25,402 nucleotides of DNA. Source: a virus. Where the stretch lies: positions 1 to 25,402 of the IMG/VR virus record IMGVR_UViG_3300045107_000543; one strand, written 5' to 3'. Below are positions 12,953 to 20,259 of the stretch, one piece after another; positions within the stretch are counted from its first letter, which is position 1, and each line of letters begins with the position of its first letter. A program made the position numbers and the translations under genes. Below the pieces are notes generated by a model. The model did not search any database, was not told where the DNA came from, and saw only the letters and a program-made list of their open reading frames with translations.

Positions 12953-13536
12953 GTTACGTTACGGTCACAGAACTGCGCGATTTCATGGACCCGCAGGGGG
13001 CGCCTGACTCGTCACGCGATGCGTTGCTCGCGGTGTTACTGGAAACCGCTTCGCAGCAGATTGACCGCATTTGCCGGCGCACGTTTACAACCGGCACGGC
13101 GGGCGAAGTGCGCTACTACACTGCGACGGACCGGGGACGCGTCGAGATTGACGATGCCATCGCGATTACGGAAATCGCGACGGATGACAACATGGACCGC
13201 ACTTACTCTACCGTATGGTCGAATACAGATTACGAACTCGCGCCGCGCAATGCCCTCGCGCGTAATCGTCCCTACACATGGATTCAGATTACGCCGAACG
13301 GGAATTCCATGTTTCCGTTCTGGCGCGATTCGGTGCGAGTCAAAGGCACGTTTGGCTGGAGTACCGTTCCGGCAGAAGTGACGACAGCGTGCAAAATCTT
13401 GGCGTATCGTTTGTTTCGGCGGCAGGACACACCGAACGGGATTTTGGACAATCCCGCGACCTTGCAAATGCGGGCACTCCCGGAGAATGACCCGGATGTG
13501 GTCAATCTCTTGAGTGCCTACATCAAATACAACTAA
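12949..13536 (+). CDS. Head-tail connector protein (HK97 gp6-like)
   Basis: The ORF encodes 195 residues from ATG 12949 after GGGAGG. The first 45 residues 'VTVTELRDFMD' and 'ALLAVLLETASQQIDRICRR' are the two helices that open gp6/gp15-type adaptor proteins. A beta region follows ('YYTATDRGRVEIDDAIAITE'), then 'VRVKGTFGWSTVPAEV' and a final helix 'TTACKILAYRLFRRQD', which is the common end of the family. It forms the ring under the portal that joins head and tail. The stop overlaps the next start (TAATG). Confidence 0.85.
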   Translation: MSYVTVTELRDFMDPQGAPDSSRDALLAVLLETASQQIDRICRRTFTTGTAGEVRYYTATDRGRVEIDDAIAITEIATDDNMDRTYSTVWSNTDYELAPRNALARNRPYTWIQITPNGNSMFPFWRDSVRVKGTFGWSTVPAEVTTACKILAYRLFRRQDTPNGILDNPATLQMRALPENDPDVVNLLSAYIKYN

Positions 13537-13994
13537 TGTCTGCCAACAGCACTAACCGCGCCGACGTGCGCGCGGAAATCCTGACGAATCTCACGACCTA
13601 TTTGAGTCGCGCGAATCTCTCCGCGTCGGATATTGGTTACGACGCGGGCGCGTTTCAGAATCGGAACGTCGTCGTGCTGCTGCGGGATGCGGGCAGTGAG
13701 AGGACGAATCGGTTTCTCGGCGCAGTGCCGGCGGATGTATGGTTTTATTACGCGGTAGAGGTCTATGTCGCGTTGGCGGAGCCGGCACCGCTTGTATGGA
13801 CGAATGAACGCGTAGAGAACCAATTAGCCGAAATCGAAAAATACATTTCCGATTTTTTGACCGACGCGATGCGCGGCACACATTACGACAAAATCGAACA
13901 CGCCGCGCGCACGACGATTCGGAGCGCGGTCATTCAATCGCGGCGGTTTCGGGTGGAATCTATTCCGATTCGGGCGCGGAGGATACAAGGATGA
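13536..13994 (+). CDS. Tail terminator-like or neck protein
   Basis: The ORF encodes 152 residues. Early helix 'VRAEILTNLTTYL', then 'VVVLLRDAG' and 'YYAVEVYVALAEP', with a helix 'RVENQLAEIEKYISDFL' and a final strand pair. This is the alternation seen in small alpha-beta tail terminator (lambda gpU/HK97 gp10-neighbour) proteins, which cap the tail tube before it joins the head. The order after the connector and before the tail tube gene fits. No signature motif was seen, so the exact slot (terminator or head closure) is open. Confidence 0.55.
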   Translation: MSANSTNRADVRAEILTNLTTYLSRANLSASDIGYDAGAFQNRNVVVLLRDAGSERTNRFLGAVPADVWFYYAVEVYVALAEPAPLVWTNERVENQLAEIEKYISDFLTDAMRGTHYDKIEHAARTTIRSAVIQSRRFRVESIPIRARRIQG

Positions 13995-14209
13995 AGGACT
14001 TTACAATTGCCGCGCGTTATCTCGCGCACGGTGCATTTGTGCACGGCGTGCCGGCGCGGCATCTAACGTGGGAAGAATGGGATGCGCTCACCGCCGCACA
14101 GCGAGAGGAAGTTATTGCCTCGCAGTTGTATGAATTGAGCGCACAAGCACGCGTGGAGGAAAATCTGTCGGAACAAACGCCGGTCACGAATGCGGAGGAA
14201 GAATCATGA
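13991..14209 (+). CDS. Unknown small acidic protein of the tail module
   Basis: The ORF encodes 72 residues, with ATG at 13991 in a 4-base overlap with the previous stop. It is helical and Glu- and Ala-rich towards the end, with 'HLTWEEWDALTAAQREEVIA' in the middle. I do not recognise a family. Its own stop overlaps the tail tube start by 4 bases, so it is expressed together with tail genes and may be a minor neck or tail part. Confidence 0.6.
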   Translation: MKDFTIAARYLAHGAFVHGVPARHLTWEEWDALTAAQREEVIASQLYELSAQARVEENLSEQTPVTNAEEES

Positions 14210-15192
14210 GCGACAAAAATCTACTCAAAATACAGGCGGGCAAACAAACTGCCTTTGACACTGCCGTCACAGACACGGTCAAACGCGCCATCATCGAAGA
14301 CGCCAAATTCACGCCAACAATGGACGTGACGCGCATCAAAGAAATGCGCGGCTCGATGGCGCCCGCGTATATCGCGTATCTGAACAAAATCGGCGCTACT
14401 TACATGCTGAAGGGCACGGCATCGTATGAAGATGCGCCGTATGAGTTGGACGCCATGTTCGGCATTGCCACGCCGTTGGGCACGGGTCCGTATGTTTACA
14501 CCTACAACGGTGCCCTCACGGCGGTCACGTCAAACCCGCGCATTCAGACATTGTATTTCGGCGACAGCACGGACGGCGTTTATAAACTCACCGGTGCGAC
14601 CGCGACGAAACTGCACTACAGCATCAAGAACGCGGACCGTCTCATGTTCGATGTGGACGGCATCGGCAAACAGATTGCGAGCGGTGCGTCGTTTGCGCCA
14701 TTGTCCGACCGGACGGTCACGCCGATTATGGCGGGTGACATGACGGTCTATATAGATGCGTGGGGCGGCACGATTGGCACGACGGCAGTCCCGGCGACGG
14801 TGTATTCGCTGGACTTGACCATCACGGCGAAGCGCGACCTGCGCTACTATCTTGGTGCCTACACACCGGGACGCGTGCGCGAATTTGACGTGTTCGATTT
14901 CGATTTGAAACTCACGTTAGAGTTTCTGTCTGGCGTGACGGATGCGTATCTCAATTCGATTCTGGCATTGTCGAGCGGGAGTGTGTTCCAGAAACAGGTG
15001 CGGCTCAAGGCGACGAGCGGCACGAACATTTTCCAGATTGACCTCGCGGGCACGAACGAAAAAGCGCCGGATATGTGGACGTATGACAACAACGTGCAGA
15101 CGGTGGAACTGACGTTGAAAGGTACATACAACGCGACGCTGGCGAACTGGCTCAAGGCGAGCGTGACGAACAGCATCTCGACGCTCGCGTGA
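14206..15192 (+). CDS. Major tail tube protein
   Basis: The ORF encodes 328 residues from ATG 14206 with GGAAG upstream. It opens 'LLKIQAGKQTAFDTAV' and 'KFTPTMDVTRIKEMRGSM', then 'TASYEDAPYELDAMFG', a pattern typical of siphovirus tail tube proteins that stack as hexameric rings. The C-terminal half is beta-rich ('YSLDLTITAKRDLRYYLG', 'VQTVELTLKGTY'). The length and the position two genes before the tail chaperones support the call. Confidence 0.85.
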   Translation: MSDKNLLKIQAGKQTAFDTAVTDTVKRAIIEDAKFTPTMDVTRIKEMRGSMAPAYIAYLNKIGATYMLKGTASYEDAPYELDAMFGIATPLGTGPYVYTYNGALTAVTSNPRIQTLYFGDSTDGVYKLTGATATKLHYSIKNADRLMFDVDGIGKQIASGASFAPLSDRTVTPIMAGDMTVYIDAWGGTIGTTAVPATVYSLDLTITAKRDLRYYLGAYTPGRVREFDVFDFDLKLTLEFLSGVTDAYLNSILALSSGSVFQKQVRLKATSGTNIFQIDLAGTNEKAPDMWTYDNNVQTVELTLKGTYNATLANWLKASVTNSISTLA

Positions 15193-15200
15193 GGCGCATT

Positions 15201-15704
15201 ATGGCGACGGTGACGACAGGATTTGTCGCGTTGGACGAACTGATTGCGCGGTTAGAGAACACGCAATCTGTCATGAATGACCTTGAAGCAGGAATGCAGC
15301 AAGCGGCAACATTGGTGCGCGACGCGGAGGCGGAATATCCCGAACCGGGCGATTACCACTTGATGGGCAACAATCCGCCGCCGTTCTATTCTGAGAGACA
15401 GCGCCGCTACTTTTTCTACGCGCTGCGCGCGGGAATGATTCAGGTGCCGTATCCGCGCACAGGCGCCTACGGCGAAATGTGGGTTACGTCGGTCGAGCGC
15501 ATGGCGAATGGCATCAAGGGCATTATCTCCAACACCTCGCCGATTGCGATGCTCCTGCAAGGCGGCCCGGGCAGGCAGGCGCGAATGTTCGAGGGAACGT
15601 GGCGCGCGGCGGCGGATATTTTTCATTCGATGAGCGGTGAAGTGAAAAACGTTTTACGCGAGAGCGCGGTCAACGCGATACGAAAATGGATTCTGGGAGC
15701 ATAG
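15201..15704 (+). CDS. HK97 gp10-like tail completion/minor structural protein
   Basis: The ORF encodes 167 residues from ATG 15201, with GAGG 7 bases upstream; GTG 15189 is in frame but poorer. It has an amphipathic N-terminal helix, a central 'YSERQRRYFFYALRAGMIQV' and 'SNTSPIAMLLQGGPGRQARM', and ends in a helix. The 'SNTSPIAMLLQGG' part resembles the conserved 'N..~YA..~E~G' region of gp10-like (neck/tail completion) proteins. It lies between tail tube and tail chaperone genes, one position later than usual, so the assignment is moderate. Confidence 0.55.
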   Translation: MATVTTGFVALDELIARLENTQSVMNDLEAGMQQAATLVRDAEAEYPEPGDYHLMGNNPPPFYSERQRRYFFYALRAGMIQVPYPRTGAYGEMWVTSVERMANGIKGIISNTSPIAMLLQGGPGRQARMFEGTWRAAADIFHSMSGEVKNVLRESAVNAIRKWILGA

Positions 15705-15715
15705 AAGGGAGGAAT

Positions 15716-16120
15716 ATGTCCGCAAACAATTTTGATTTAATTTCCGATTTACTCGCGCCCGAAACGCGGACGCTGGATTTGGGCGGATACACCAAGTCGA
15801 AGGCGGGGCAACTGCTCACGGTGAACGTGAGCGCGTCTGGTGTGGAAGAAGCGCTCACGCGTAAGGTTATTGGACAGACGTTCGATGAAAAGGGCAACAT
15901 TGCCAGCGTGACGTACGCGGAAGAATCCATATCCGAACGATGGGAACGGATTCGGAAGGTCGTTGCGATTTTGTTTGATTTGCCGCTCGACAAAGTACGG
16001 CAGTTCAACGACGACCTTTTACAGTGGCTGTTTGCGGAAGGCATGGCGGTCTATCGCGCGTATTACGCGGAGCGGCATGATTTTTTAGCCAACGACTCGA
16101 CGCCTACTACCACGACCTAG
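15716..16120 (+). CDS. Tail assembly chaperone, short form (gpG-like)
   Basis: The ORF encodes 134 residues from ATG 15716 with AAGGGAGG upstream; the frame extends ten residues further back but without such a site. It is a small acidic protein: 'RTLDLGGYTKSKAGQLL' then a C-terminal helical half. Its place between tail tube and tape measure genes, size and frameshift signal near the end match lambda gpG-type chaperones, which bind the tape measure protein during tail assembly. The slippery site T TTT TTA lies at 16081-16087, 33 bases before the stop. Confidence 0.8.
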   Translation: MSANNFDLISDLLAPETRTLDLGGYTKSKAGQLLTVNVSASGVEEALTRKVIGQTFDEKGNIASVTYAEESISERWERIRKVVAILFDLPLDKVRQFNDDLLQWLFAEGMAVYRAYYAERHDFLANDSTPTTTT

Positions 16121-16356
16121 AACGCGAGGCGGTGCGCGAGGGACGGGCGCGTCCGCCAAAACCTCCCGACGATGCGATTGTGCAGTGGGCACTCAAGACA
16201 CGCATCCTCAACGATTTTCTAAATACGCACTACACCGTCGAGCAGGTCAAGCAAATGCCGCGCAATGAACGCGAGACTTATTTGATGATGGCGAATGCGC
16301 GGAACAAGGCGCTGGTCGAACGCATGGAAAACGAAAAACGAAAAGCGTCAGGATAA
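15716..16356 (+). CDS. Tail assembly chaperone, frameshifted long form (gpGT-like)
   Basis: A -1 slip at T TTT TTA (16081-16087) joins the 124-codon first frame to a second frame that is open from the slip site to TAG/TAA at 16354-16356. This adds 89 residues for a total of about 213. The extension begins 'SQRLDAYYHDLEREAVREGR' and contains 'VQWALKTRILNDFLNTHYTV', a coherent helical protein. The extension frame has no good start of its own (only a GTG at 16132 without ribosome binding site), so the frameshift explains it. In lambda the gpG:gpGT ratio set by such a slip is needed for tail assembly. Confidence 0.85.
16081..16087 (+). promoter_or_regulatory. -1 ribosomal frameshift slippery site
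   Basis: The bases are T TTT TTA in the reading frame of the chaperone gene (codons GAT TTT TTA GCC). This is the X XXY YYZ form, with both tRNAs able to re-pair after a one-base backward slip. I did not find an obvious strong pseudoknot just downstream. Confidence 0.85.
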
Positions 16357-16620
16357 TCGTGGACGACGGAACACACAGAGATAGGTGTGGGTGAAACGTC
16401 CGGCGGCTGCCATCGCGGCAATGTCGGCATTGCCTCCCGTAAAAACGGGTTGTAAGGAGACGAGTTCCCACCCATCCGCTGCGACGGCATTGAGTTTCGG
16501 AGAGAGCGCGGTAGGAGAATAACGTTCAAACGTTTGATTGGGAAAATTGGATTGCAGATATTCGGTCGCTTGTTTAATGTCTGCCTCGAGCAGCAGCACG
16601 AGATATTCTGATATTTGCAT
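16348..16620 (-). CDS. DUF4177-like small protein
   Basis: The ORF encodes 90 residues from ATG 16620 with TGGAGG upstream. It opens with a strand and helix ('YLVLLLEADIKQATEYL'), then 'LNAVAADGWELVSLQ', and ends with a strand 'TYLCVFRRP'. The motif 'LN..a.~GWELVs......~~~~F~R' is that of DUF4177, a small fold of unknown function widespread in bacteria and phages. It runs opposite to the late operon, and its end overlaps the end of the chaperone extension by 9 bases. It has its own promoter, which marks it as an added (moron-type) gene. Confidence 0.65.
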   Translation of the reverse strand: MQISEYLVLLLEADIKQATEYLQSNFPNQTFERYSPTALSPKLNAVAADGWELVSLQPVFTGGNADIAAMAAAGRFTHTYLCVFRRPRLS

Positions 16621-16637
16621 GATGACCTCCACAAAGA

Positions 16638-16666
16638 ATTGTACGCGGGATGAGATTGAAACGCAA
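16638..16666 (-). promoter_or_regulatory. Probable promoter of the DUF4177-like gene
   Basis: On the minus strand TTGCGT (16661-16666), 17 bases, TACAAT (16638-16643). The -10 box has five of six consensus bases and the -35 box only three, so strength is moderate. The leader would be about 10 bases, enough for the TGGAGG. Confidence 0.5.
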
Positions 16667-16695
16667 TGGAGGCGGATTGAAACCGAGTCAAAGAC

Positions 16696-17517
16696 CTAAA
16701 GGCAGAGCTCGGCGTCAGGACGATAGTCAATTGTCTTATCTCTTTTCTTAGAGTTGCAAGATTTGCACAAAGGTTGAATGTTTTCAATTCCGTTTGAGCC
16801 GTCCTTTGACAATGGAACAACGTGGTCAACTGTCAGTTCTGATAGCGTTAGTTGCTTCCAACAAGCGGGATTGATGCAATGAAAATCAAAGTGTTCGCAG
16901 AGTGCTATCCACTCCTCGACGGTGTAACTGTCATCAGTGCTAGTCCGAATCCGTCGAAGATGATTATAAATTTTTCTCAGAAGTTTGGCTTTGGGTTTTG
17001 CATTATACGCTTTTCGATATTTGGACTGCCGTTCTCGCAATAATCCTTGTTCCTTAAGATGTTTCAAGTAAGCATCCTGTTGCGCCTTGATTTCTTCTTT
17101 CTTTTCTGGAGTGTAGTTCTGACGAAATTTTCTGTGTTGCTCGCGAACGTGCGACCTATTGTCGGATACCCATTCTTGATGACTGGAATACAAACACGTT
17201 TTGCACCAACTAGTTAAACCATCATAGGTATCTGAATCTTTGTTGAAATCTTGAATGGGTTTCCAATTATCGCAGCGAGTGCATTGTTTTGTGCCTGTTT
17301 CGGCAAGCATGTTTAGACGGGACTGTTTTTCGTCTTTTGAAATCTTAGACCTAGTGAAATCATTTCCACGTTGATTTTTATATCTATCGCGATAGTAGTC
17401 CCTTCTGCAAGACTGACAGATTGTACTGCGTCCCAGAGGACGAAACGCTTTTTTATCAAACTCATCTAGCGTTTTTTCTTGATTACATTTTGTGCAAATT
17501 CGGTATTGTGTATCCAT
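16696..17517 (-). CDS. HNH endonuclease with two zinc-ribbon repeats (homing-type)
   Basis: The ORF encodes 273 residues from ATG 17517, with GAAGGG about 10 bases upstream. Two copies of a Cys-pair module come first: C8/C11 with C34/C37, and C79/C82 with C105/C108, each with 'K...~~F.K' between. A long basic helical stretch follows (about 110-190). The HNH nuclease lies at the end: C-x4-C near 'HCINPACW', D231-H232 in 'TVDHVVPLSKDG', the Asn in 'GIENIQPLC', and the final C251/C254 pair. Phage HNH genes of this kind are often free-standing homing enzymes. Base composition is clearly AT-richer than the flanks and the gene is antisense to the late operon, so it is probably acquired. Confidence 0.85.
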   Translation of the reverse strand: MDTQYRICTKCNQEKTLDEFDKKAFRPLGRSTICQSCRRDYYRDRYKNQRGNDFTRSKISKDEKQSRLNMLAETGTKQCTRCDNWKPIQDFNKDSDTYDGLTSWCKTCLYSSHQEWVSDNRSHVREQHRKFRQNYTPEKKEEIKAQQDAYLKHLKEQGLLRERQSKYRKAYNAKPKAKLLRKIYNHLRRIRTSTDDSYTVEEWIALCEHFDFHCINPACWKQLTLSELTVDHVVPLSKDGSNGIENIQPLCKSCNSKKRDKTIDYRPDAELCL

Positions 17518-17669
17518 ACAAAATCGCCCTTCGTGATTAGCCGTCGTTGCTGAGACGTTCGGCGAGGACGCGATAAGCGACCTTCACAAAAGGGCGATAC
17601 AAAGCCAAAGAAAAATGGCGCGACGGCGAAATAAAAAATCGCCCTCGTGTCCGAACGTCTCAGCAACGA
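17518..17669 (-). promoter_or_regulatory. Structured leader of the HNH gene with a 19-bp inverted repeat and a triplicated motif
   Basis: In minus-strand RNA order the elements are: arm L (17669-17651), motif a CACGAGGGCGAT (from 17649), the inverse motif b ATCGCCCTTTTGTG (17597-17584), arm R (17563-17545 area) and motif c CACGAAGGGCGAT (17535-17523), which contains the HNH ribosome binding site. Arms L and R are perfectly complementary over 18-19 bases. Motif b can pair with a (8+3 bp) inside the L:R stem or with c (9+3 bp) outside it. Pairing b:c hides the ribosome binding site and crosses L:R, so the two folds exclude each other. Confidence 0.55.
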
Positions 17670-17670
17670 T

Positions 17671-17698
17671 ATTTTATCACGACATTTTTCGGAGTCAA
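17671..17698 (-). promoter_or_regulatory. Extended -10 promoter of the HNH gene
   Basis: On the minus strand TTGACT (17693-17698), 16 bases, then TGATAAAAT, an extended -10 box. The transcript would start near 17664-17667, right at the first arm of the inverted repeat. The promoter abuts the tape measure gene start. Confidence 0.7.
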
Positions 17699-17717
17699 TA
17701 CCATCGATAACGAGACT

Positions 17718-20108
17718 TTGCTTTTTCAGTTAATGCTGGAGACGAACATCTCCGAGCAAGGCGCACAAGCGGCAGCATCGCTGCGTGAAATCAAAGGCGC
17801 GGCGTCCGATGCGGGCGCGTCTGTGCAGCAAATGGGCACACAGGTGGAGCAGACGGCGACCAAAGTCGCGGACGCGGCGCAAAAAGAAGTTTCGTCCATC
17901 CAACAAGTCAATCGGGCGCTCGAGACACAGGCGGAGCAAGAAGCGCGCCTTGACAAACTGATTGCGGACATGCAAACGCGGCGGGCGACGCGTACACCGC
18001 TCGAACCGACCCAACTGCCGAGCGTGTCGGGCGGCGCACCGACAGCAATGGCGACGGATTGGAGTCAGCCGCTGACTTCCGTCGCGCAAGAAACGGAACA
18101 GATCACACAGGCAAATACGCGGTTGAGTGGTTCCTACCGCGCCATGCGGGTAGATTTGCTCGCGTTCTCGGCGGCGGCGGAATTGTCATTGAGCATGGTG
18201 CAGGACTCGCTCGGCAAAAACGCGGAAGCCGCGCAGGCAGCCCGCCTTGCTATTGACGGGATGCGCGTAGGAATGGCGATGCTCATGGTGGCGAGCACTG
18301 GCGCCGGAACGGCGATGATTGCCTTGACGGGAGGGTTGGCATTACTCGGCGCGGCGATTCCGATTGTAATTGCGGCTCTCGACCAAATGCGCGAGGCGGA
18401 AGCGCGCAACATTACGGCGAACAACGATTATTTGCGGAACCTCTACGCGTTGGAGCAAGAATTCCCGGTCATTGCCAAGAAAGCGCAAGATTACGCGCAC
18501 GCGCTCGCCGACGTGGAGATTGCAGAAAAACAAGCCGCAGACAGCGGAGGCATCGTAAACAAGTCACTGCTGTTTCTTGACCCAAATCAATATATCGCGG
18601 CACAGATTACAGCCCTTATTTTTCAGCAGCGCGTAAAAGATGCCCAAGCCGCCGCGACAGCAGAGAAGAATGCGCTGGATGCGTTGGTGTTTGGCGTCAA
18701 GTCGGGATACGACGAGATAGAACATCTGCGTTCGTCTGAAGAAGGAGCGAAAAGTTCATCTGATAATTTGATTCCTGCCGTCGCAGGAGTCGGCAGTGCC
18801 GCGTTCACGGCGAGCGGGCAGGTTGGCGTGTTCGAACAGGCAATCGGAAAAATAGCCCTCCAAGAGGATGCCGCTGCATTGGCATCGCGCAATCTCGACG
18901 GTGAATTGAATATGGCAGGGCTGCACTATACTGAAGCGTCACGCGCAAATGAGGCGGGAGCCATTGCGGCGGCGCAGTGGAATCTCCAGATGGACAAGTT
19001 GAAGGAAAAATTGAACCAAGGCGGAGAGGAAGCGTCCACGTGGGCATCCAAAGCGCAGGCGGCGGCGGAGAAAGTGCGCTCCGCGTTTCAGGGCTTGGTT
19101 GAAAAGGCACTCACGCCGACCGAAGCCAAACCAGGACCCGACACATGGGACGAATTTCGCAAACGCGCGGAGGCGGTTGCTACCGGAACTGACCCGAATC
19201 AATACGGCGAAAAATTTGCGCAGCAGATTGCGAATCTGCAAAAACTGGGCATGACGGCAGAACAAGCCGCCACCGCGTTCAAGGATATGTCGTTGTTCGC
19301 CGACCCAAAGAACCTGGATTTGGTAGATTGGGGCCCCGTCGTCGCGGACATCAATCACCAAGTGGACATGATCATTGGACGCGCCAACCTGATGAAAGAG
19401 GGTTTTGACAAGGCATGGGCGGCGATGGACCCAGCGAAACGGGCGCAGTTCGCGAGGGCGTTGGACGTTGACCCGAACAGTGCCAACGCGGCGCAGAAAG
19501 TGTTCGACGCGATGAGCGGCGACAGTGCGCAGAAGGCGGCGAACACGACGGGCGAAATGGCGCAGAACATCGCGGTCATCGAGGGCACACATACGAGCAT
19601 TCTCGATTTTCAATGGGACAAGGCAAAGAAGGGCATTGACGAGGCGGAACAGTACGTCAAAGACCACATTCTGAAATATGCGGACTTGTTCATCGAAATC
19701 ACCGCGCACACGACGGTTCTGCCGGATTCGACGACGAGCGGCGCCAGCGGCGGCTCGACCGGCGTGCACGGATTCGCGTCCGGTTTCGCGGGCATGGTCG
19801 GACCGTCATACGGCGGACCGAATTACTTCGTCGCGGGCGAAGGCGGCGAGAACGAACTGCTCATGGTCATTCCCGAAAGTGCGATGAGTTTTCGCGGTGG
19901 GCTGTCGATGCCGCGATACGGCGAGACAAGCGGCGGTGGGAACGCGTATCATGCGCACGTCAACTATTTGGATGCAGATGCACTCGCGGCGGCGTTGGCG
20001 CGTGAACTCGGCGGGCGTATGAGCGAGAGAGATTTGCGAACATTGGCGCGGCGGCTGTGGGAAATGCTCTCGGCGGATGTGCGTGCATATGACGCGCACG
20101 CGAGATAA
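17718..20108 (+). CDS. Tape measure protein
   Basis: The ORF encodes 796 residues if started at TTG 17718. It is Ala- and Gln-rich and coiled at the N-terminus ('LREIKGAASDAGASVQQMGT', then further coil to about 80). A long hydrophobic stretch lies at about 185-225, and there is a helical middle. The C-terminus is glycine-rich with 'FVAGEGGENELLMVIP', a common tape measure ending. It sets tail length; at about 0.15 nm per residue the tail would be roughly 120 nm. The start is unclear: the coding look continues upstream as 'NTIDNETLLFQLML', but no ATG, GTG or TTG stands at the expected place. GGAG at 17691-17694 precedes an ATC. Confidence 0.9.
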   Translation: MLFQLMLETNISEQGAQAAASLREIKGAASDAGASVQQMGTQVEQTATKVADAAQKEVSSIQQVNRALETQAEQEARLDKLIADMQTRRATRTPLEPTQLPSVSGGAPTAMATDWSQPLTSVAQETEQITQANTRLSGSYRAMRVDLLAFSAAAELSLSMVQDSLGKNAEAAQAARLAIDGMRVGMAMLMVASTGAGTAMIALTGGLALLGAAIPIVIAALDQMREAEARNITANNDYLRNLYALEQEFPVIAKKAQDYAHALADVEIAEKQAADSGGIVNKSLLFLDPNQYIAAQITALIFQQRVKDAQAAATAEKNALDALVFGVKSGYDEIEHLRSSEEGAKSSSDNLIPAVAGVGSAAFTASGQVGVFEQAIGKIALQEDAAALASRNLDGELNMAGLHYTEASRANEAGAIAAAQWNLQMDKLKEKLNQGGEEASTWASKAQAAAEKVRSAFQGLVEKALTPTEAKPGPDTWDEFRKRAEAVATGTDPNQYGEKFAQQIANLQKLGMTAEQAATAFKDMSLFADPKNLDLVDWGPVVADINHQVDMIIGRANLMKEGFDKAWAAMDPAKRAQFARALDVDPNSANAAQKVFDAMSGDSAQKAANTTGEMAQNIAVIEGTHTSILDFQWDKAKKGIDEAEQYVKDHILKYADLFIEITAHTTVLPDSTTSGASGGSTGVHGFASGFAGMVGPSYGGPNYFVAGEGGENELLMVIPESAMSFRGGLSMPRYGETSGGGNAYHAHVNYLDADALAAALARELGGRMSERDLRTLARRLWEMLSADVRAYDAHAR

Positions 20109-20112
20109 AACG

Positions 20113-20259
20113 ATGATGGCAGACCACGCATTTCGTTTTGACTCTACACACAGGCTTAATGCAGCGCATCGTATCCGTGATTTCAAACTGGGACAAACGT
20201 TTGTTGACGTTAACGATGTAAGGTTTGGATTCGAGAAATGGCATTCACACTCAAGTTAG
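20113..20259 (+). CDS. Possible 48-residue ORF between tape measure and distal tail genes
   Basis: An ATG ATG start lies 4 bases after the tape measure stop, and the ORF overlaps the next gene by 22 bases. It reads 'ADHAFRFDSTHRLNAAHRIR' followed by 'DVNDVRFGFEKWH'. There is only GAGA as a ribosome binding site. It fills an otherwise empty 129-base gap, but composition is not decisive. The gap may simply be a leader of the next gene. Confidence 0.25.
   Translation: MMADHAFRFDSTHRLNAAHRIRDFKLGQTFVDVNDVRFGFEKWHSHSS

Noticed and set aside
16654-16683. Two copies of GATTGAAAC, which resembles the end of many CRISPR repeats
   Set aside because: Only 9 bases repeat, the period is 21 bases and there are just two copies. 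This is not a CRISPR array; it overlaps a promoter region.
16696-17669. IscB/omega-RNA (HEARO) system, because a structured RNA precedes an HNH gene
   Set aside because: The protein is 273 residues with zinc ribbons and a terminal HNH; no RuvC parts or bridge helix are visible, so it is not IscB.
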